Source of the DNA: Halomonas sp. NO4
Lineage (GTDB): Bacteria > Pseudomonadota > Gammaproteobacteria > Pseudomonadales > Halomonadaceae
DNA: 33,715 bases
NCBI RefSeq assembly: GCF_010994375.1
Contig: NZ_WHMA01000029.1
Coordinates: 1 to 33,715, forward strand
Direction of reading: 5' to 3'
This document shows positions 31,509 to 33,715 of the stretch, in pieces. The notes below the pieces were generated by a model. The model had not been told where the DNA came from, made no database searches, and was given only the letters and a program-made list of their open reading frames with translations. Positions within the stretch are counted from its first letter, which is position 1. The number at the start of each line of letters is the position of its first letter. Position numbers and translations under genes: made by a program.

Positions 31509-31538
31509 TAAACAATATACAATTTTATATAGTGTTTG
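31509..31538 (+). promoter_or_regulatory. BigR-type operator in front of DUF2892-blh
   Basis: Starting TAAACAATATAC and ending TATAGTGTTTG, this AT-rich near-palindrome matches the site before bigR in its first twelve bases and in the second-half pattern. It is 47 bases upstream of the DUF2892 start codon, where the promoter must lie, so binding would repress. Confidence 0.65.
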
Positions 31539-31573
31539 AGCGCATCACGCCACGGGCGAATTGTCGCACCCGT

Positions 31574-32971
31574 CTACAGCTCGATGCGATCACCGTAGGC
31601 GGGAATGGCGGCGTCGATATCGGCGTCGGCCAGGGCCTGCTGGGCGCCGGGCTCGCCGTGCACCAGGTAGAAGCGCGGGCGGTTACGGAAGGCCCCGGCC
31701 CAGCTCACCAGCTGGCTCTGCCCGGCGTGGGCGGAGAAACCGCCGATGGTGTGCACCTTCGCCTTGACCGGCAGCTCCTCGCCGAGCACCTTGACGCGCT
31801 CGGCACCGTCCACCAGCGCCCGACCGAGCGAGCCGGCGGCCTGGAAGCCGACGATCACCACCCGTGTACTGGGCCTGGCCAGGTTGTAGCGGAGGTGGTG
31901 GAGAATGCGCCCGCCAGTGCACATGCCAGCGCCGGCGATGACGATGGCCCCGCCATGGATGCGGTTAATCGCCATCGACTCCTCGACGGTGCGAGTCAGC
32001 CGCAGGATGGGCAGGTAGTGGCTGGGATCGCCATGGGCGGCGATGTTGAGCACCTTGAGGTCCTCGCGATTGAGGGACTTTCGCTTGCGGTTGTAGAGCT
32101 CGGTGACGCGGATTGCCATGGGGCTGTCGAGGAACACCAGCTGCTGTTTCAGGCGCCCGGCGTGGTAGAGCACGCTCAGGTGGTAGAGGATCTCCTGGGT
32201 TCTACCCACCGCGAAGGCGGGAATCAGGACGTTGCCGCCCGCCGCCAGGGCATCGTCGAGCACCTGCGCGAACTCCTCCAGGGTTTCGTCCAGCGGGCGG
32301 TGGTCACGGACACCATAGGTGCTCTCCATCAGCACCAGATCGGCCTCATGAAGCGTCTCAGGATCTTTCATCAGCACCGAGCTGGGATTGCCGAGATCGC
32401 CCGAGAAGACCAGGTGACGCTGCCGCCCCCCGGAGGGAACGCGCAACTCGACGATGGCCGAACCGAGGATGTGCCCGGCATCGCGGAACACCAGGGTGAC
32501 CTCGCCGGGCAGCTGCACCGGCTGGCCGTAGGGTTGGGGCACGCAGAGCGAGAGTGTCTTCTCCACGTCTTCCAGCTCGTAGAGCGGCTCGATCAGCGGC
32601 TTGTCGGCGCGCTGGCGCCACTTGTTCTCCCACTCGATGTCCTTGGCCATCACGAAAGCGGCATCCTCGAGCATGATCTCGAGCAGCTCGGCGGTGTCGC
32701 GCGTGCAGTGGATCGGCCCGCGGTAGCCCTCGCGCACCAGCTTGGGCAAGAGCCCGGAATGATCCAGATGGCCATGCGAGAGCACCACCGCCTCGACCCG
32801 GCCGGCCAGCGCCCCCAGCGGCTTGGCATTGGCCCGGTCGGCGTCGGGCCCGCCCTGGTGCAACCCGCACTCCAGCAGGAGCGAATGGGTGCCGGCGTCG
32901 CCGTCCACCTCGAGAAGGTAGCGCGAACCGGTGACTTCCCCGACCGCCCCCTGAAAGGTCAATGTCGACAT
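31574..32971 (-). CDS. Beta-CASP metallo-beta-lactamase RNase
   Basis: This 465-residue protein has the metallo-beta-lactamase motif S-H-G-H-L-D-H-S-G near residue 66, F-S-G-D-L-G-N near 190 and the beta-CASP region with P-A-F-A-V-G-R-T-Q-E, G-M-C-T-G-G-R-I-L-H-H and the terminal H-G-E motif. This arrangement is that of the CPSF/Ysh1-like RNA-processing group (often annotated 'RNA exonuclease'). The exact RNA targets are not known. ATG at 32971 has AAGGAG eight bases upstream, and the in-frame extension of 18 codons is rejected. It is divergent from the AbrB/VapC pair across 160 bases. Confidence 0.9.
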   Translation of the reverse strand: MSTLTFQGAVGEVTGSRYLLEVDGDAGTHSLLLECGLHQGGPDADRANAKPLGALAGRVEAVVLSHGHLDHSGLLPKLVREGYRGPIHCTRDTAELLEIMLEDAAFVMAKDIEWENKWRQRADKPLIEPLYELEDVEKTLSLCVPQPYGQPVQLPGEVTLVFRDAGHILGSAIVELRVPSGGRQRHLVFSGDLGNPSSVLMKDPETLHEADLVLMESTYGVRDHRPLDETLEEFAQVLDDALAAGGNVLIPAFAVGRTQEILYHLSVLYHAGRLKQQLVFLDSPMAIRVTELYNRKRKSLNREDLKVLNIAAHGDPSHYLPILRLTRTVEESMAINRIHGGAIVIAGAGMCTGGRILHHLRYNLARPSTRVVIVGFQAAGSLGRALVDGAERVKVLGEELPVKAKVHTIGGFSAHAGQSQLVSWAGAFRNRPRFYLVHGEPGAQQALADADIDAAIPAYGDRIEL

Positions 32972-33096
32972 TGATACCGCTCCTTGCCGGATGGAGTACC
33001 TGCCCTCAGCATACCGGACGGCCAACAGAAGTCAGCAAGGTACCGCTCTCTACTGGCGGGTTCCCCGCGGAGTCTCAGGCGACACCGTCAATCGGC

Positions 33097-33102
33097 TATA
33101 CT
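33097..33102 (+). promoter_or_regulatory. Possible -10 box of the AbrB/VapC pair
   Basis: TATACT lies 30 bases before the antitoxin start. No good -35 hexamer is seen at 16-18 bases, so this is weak. The rest of the 160-base divergent gap shows no clear structure. Confidence 0.3.
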
Positions 33103-33131
33103 GCCGAAGCATCGATCGAGGATTCGTAAAA

Positions 33132-33341
33132 ATGGCAACTGCAACGCTCTCCAGCAAATACCAGCTGGCCATTCCCAAGGAGATTCGTGAAAAGCTGAAA
33201 TTGTCAGCTGGTCAACAGTTTACGATCATCCCCAAAGGACATGTCATCGAACTGGTGCCCATTCAGTTACCACAGGCACTGCGCGGCTCACTCAAGGGCG
33301 CCAATCCAGAGGACTATCGCGACCACAAGGACCGGTATTGA
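33132..33341 (+). CDS. AbrB/MazE-type antitoxin
   Basis: This 69-residue protein has the swapped-hairpin AbrB/SpoVT DNA-binding fold: T-L-S-S-K-Y-Q-L-A-I-P-K-E-I-R-E-K-L-K near residues 5-23, then G-Q-Q-F-T-I. The C-terminal part, rich in charged residues (N-P-E-D-Y-R-D-H-K-D-R-Y), would bind the PIN toxin encoded next. ATG at 33132 has GAGG ten bases upstream; the in-frame extension of 47 codons is rejected because it crosses the promoter region. Its stop overlaps the toxin start by one base. Confidence 0.85.
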   Translation: MATATLSSKYQLAIPKEIREKLKLSAGQQFTIIPKGHVIELVPIQLPQALRGSLKGANPEDYRDHKDRY

Positions 33342-33631
33342 TGCCTGCCATCGTGGATACATGCGGCTGGATCGAATGGTTGACCGATGGCGCCCTGTCC
33401 AGCGCCTTCGAGCCGTGGATGCAGTCCCCGACAGAACAACTCGCGCCAACGGTCATCCAGTTCGAGCTCTACAAGTGGGTCAAGCGCGAAGCAGGCGAGA
33501 GCAAGGCGATGGAAGTCATCGCCGCAACAGAGCAGTGTCAGATCTTGCCCCTGGATGGAGCCATTGCCCTGTTGGCAGCAGACCTTGCCCTGGAGCATAG
33601 GCTGTCGTTTGGTGACTGCTCCCCGCCCTAA
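33341..33631 (+). pseudogene. VapC-type PIN toxin, truncated at the C-terminus
   Basis: The gene starts at ATG 33341, overlapping the antitoxin stop (TGATG). The N-terminal two thirds are a normal PIN domain: I-V-D-T-C-G-W-I-E-W with the first catalytic aspartate and F-E-L-Y-K-W with the glutamate. At L-S-F-G-D the family pattern breaks: instead of the usual A-I/L-I-Y-A-T-A helix and the last strand with T-x-D, the frame reads C-S-P-P and stops. The other two frames do not restore the missing part, so this looks like replacement of the 3' end by other DNA rather than a simple frameshift. It has 96 residues instead of about 130-140 and is probably inactive. Confidence 0.75.
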
Positions 33632-33715
33632 GCGCTGACGCGCCACGGGCGAGGTTTCCCACTTCTCAGGCAGCTGCCGACGATGTGCCGGACTTACGCA
33701 AGCCTCCATGGGCAG
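33632..33715. other. Unassigned sequence after the truncated toxin
   Basis: These 84 bases contain a ten-base palindrome GGCAGCTGCC (33669-33678) and the string GGACTTACGCAAG. They show no convincing gene. They could be the edge of a mobile element that removed the toxin's end, but the window stops too early to tell. Confidence 0.3.

Noticed and set aside
31549..33655. Repeat CGCCACGGGCGA found after the RNase gene and after the truncated toxin
   Set aside because: A 12-base match between two GC-rich spots is expected by chance, and no longer homology flanks it.

Overview
The window looks like chromosomal DNA of a high-GC gammaproteobacterium, most likely a member of the Halomonadaceae/Oceanospirillales. 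The taxon is an inference from base composition, an AlgQ-like Rsd, an AsrA-like Lon and the gene order nudE / yrfG-hslR-hslO-pckA, which is also found in enterobacteria. Almost all genes are on the minus strand; the exceptions are nudE, a dsbG-like gene and a small toxin-antitoxin pair at the right edge. No tRNA, rRNA, CRISPR array or complete insertion sequence was seen.

Left part (1-9.6 kb): the 5' part of a HipA-family kinase toxin runs off the left edge. Its AT-rich upstream region carries three 18-bp palindrome-like sites spaced 41-42 bp apart. Then follow malate dehydrogenase with a strong terminator, the anti-sigma factor Rsd, an overlapping gshA-dsbB pair, the RNA-binding protein Tex, a Tat-signal MsrB, and PEP carboxykinase. 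A HexR-like operator lies upstream of pckA.

Middle (9.6-21.2 kb): hslO and hslR (heat-shock proteins) are separated by a PIN-toxin/Phd-antitoxin module with its own palindromic operator. Next come a HAD hydrolase (yrfG-like), divergent nudE, a Gfo/Idh/MocA oxidoreductase, ilvD, an Aer-like PAS chemoreceptor ending in a CheR-tether-like pentapeptide, and a Lon-family protease with a good sigma-32 promoter match.

Right part (21.2-33.7 kb): a DUF945 protein is followed, reading upstream, by the conserved cluster nrdR-ribD-ribBA-ribH-nusB-thiL-pgpA. The riboflavin synthase gene often found between ribD and ribBA is absent, and the GTP cyclohydrolase II half of RibBA lacks the zinc cysteines. After a periplasmic DsbG-like protein comes a sulfide/persulfide cluster: bigR-pmpA-pmpB and DUF2892-blh. 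Near-identical AT-rich operators stand in front of both transcription units, so one thiol-sensing ArsR repressor probably controls both. The window ends with a beta-CASP metallo-beta-lactamase RNase and an AbrB/VapC pair whose toxin is truncated.

The strongest new observations are regulatory: the phased hipA operator array, the twin BigR-type operators, the HexR-like site at pckA, and the sigma-32 promoter at lon. Three different toxin-antitoxin loci in 34 kb, two of them incomplete here (one through the window edge, one truncated), mark the variable points of an otherwise ordinary core region.
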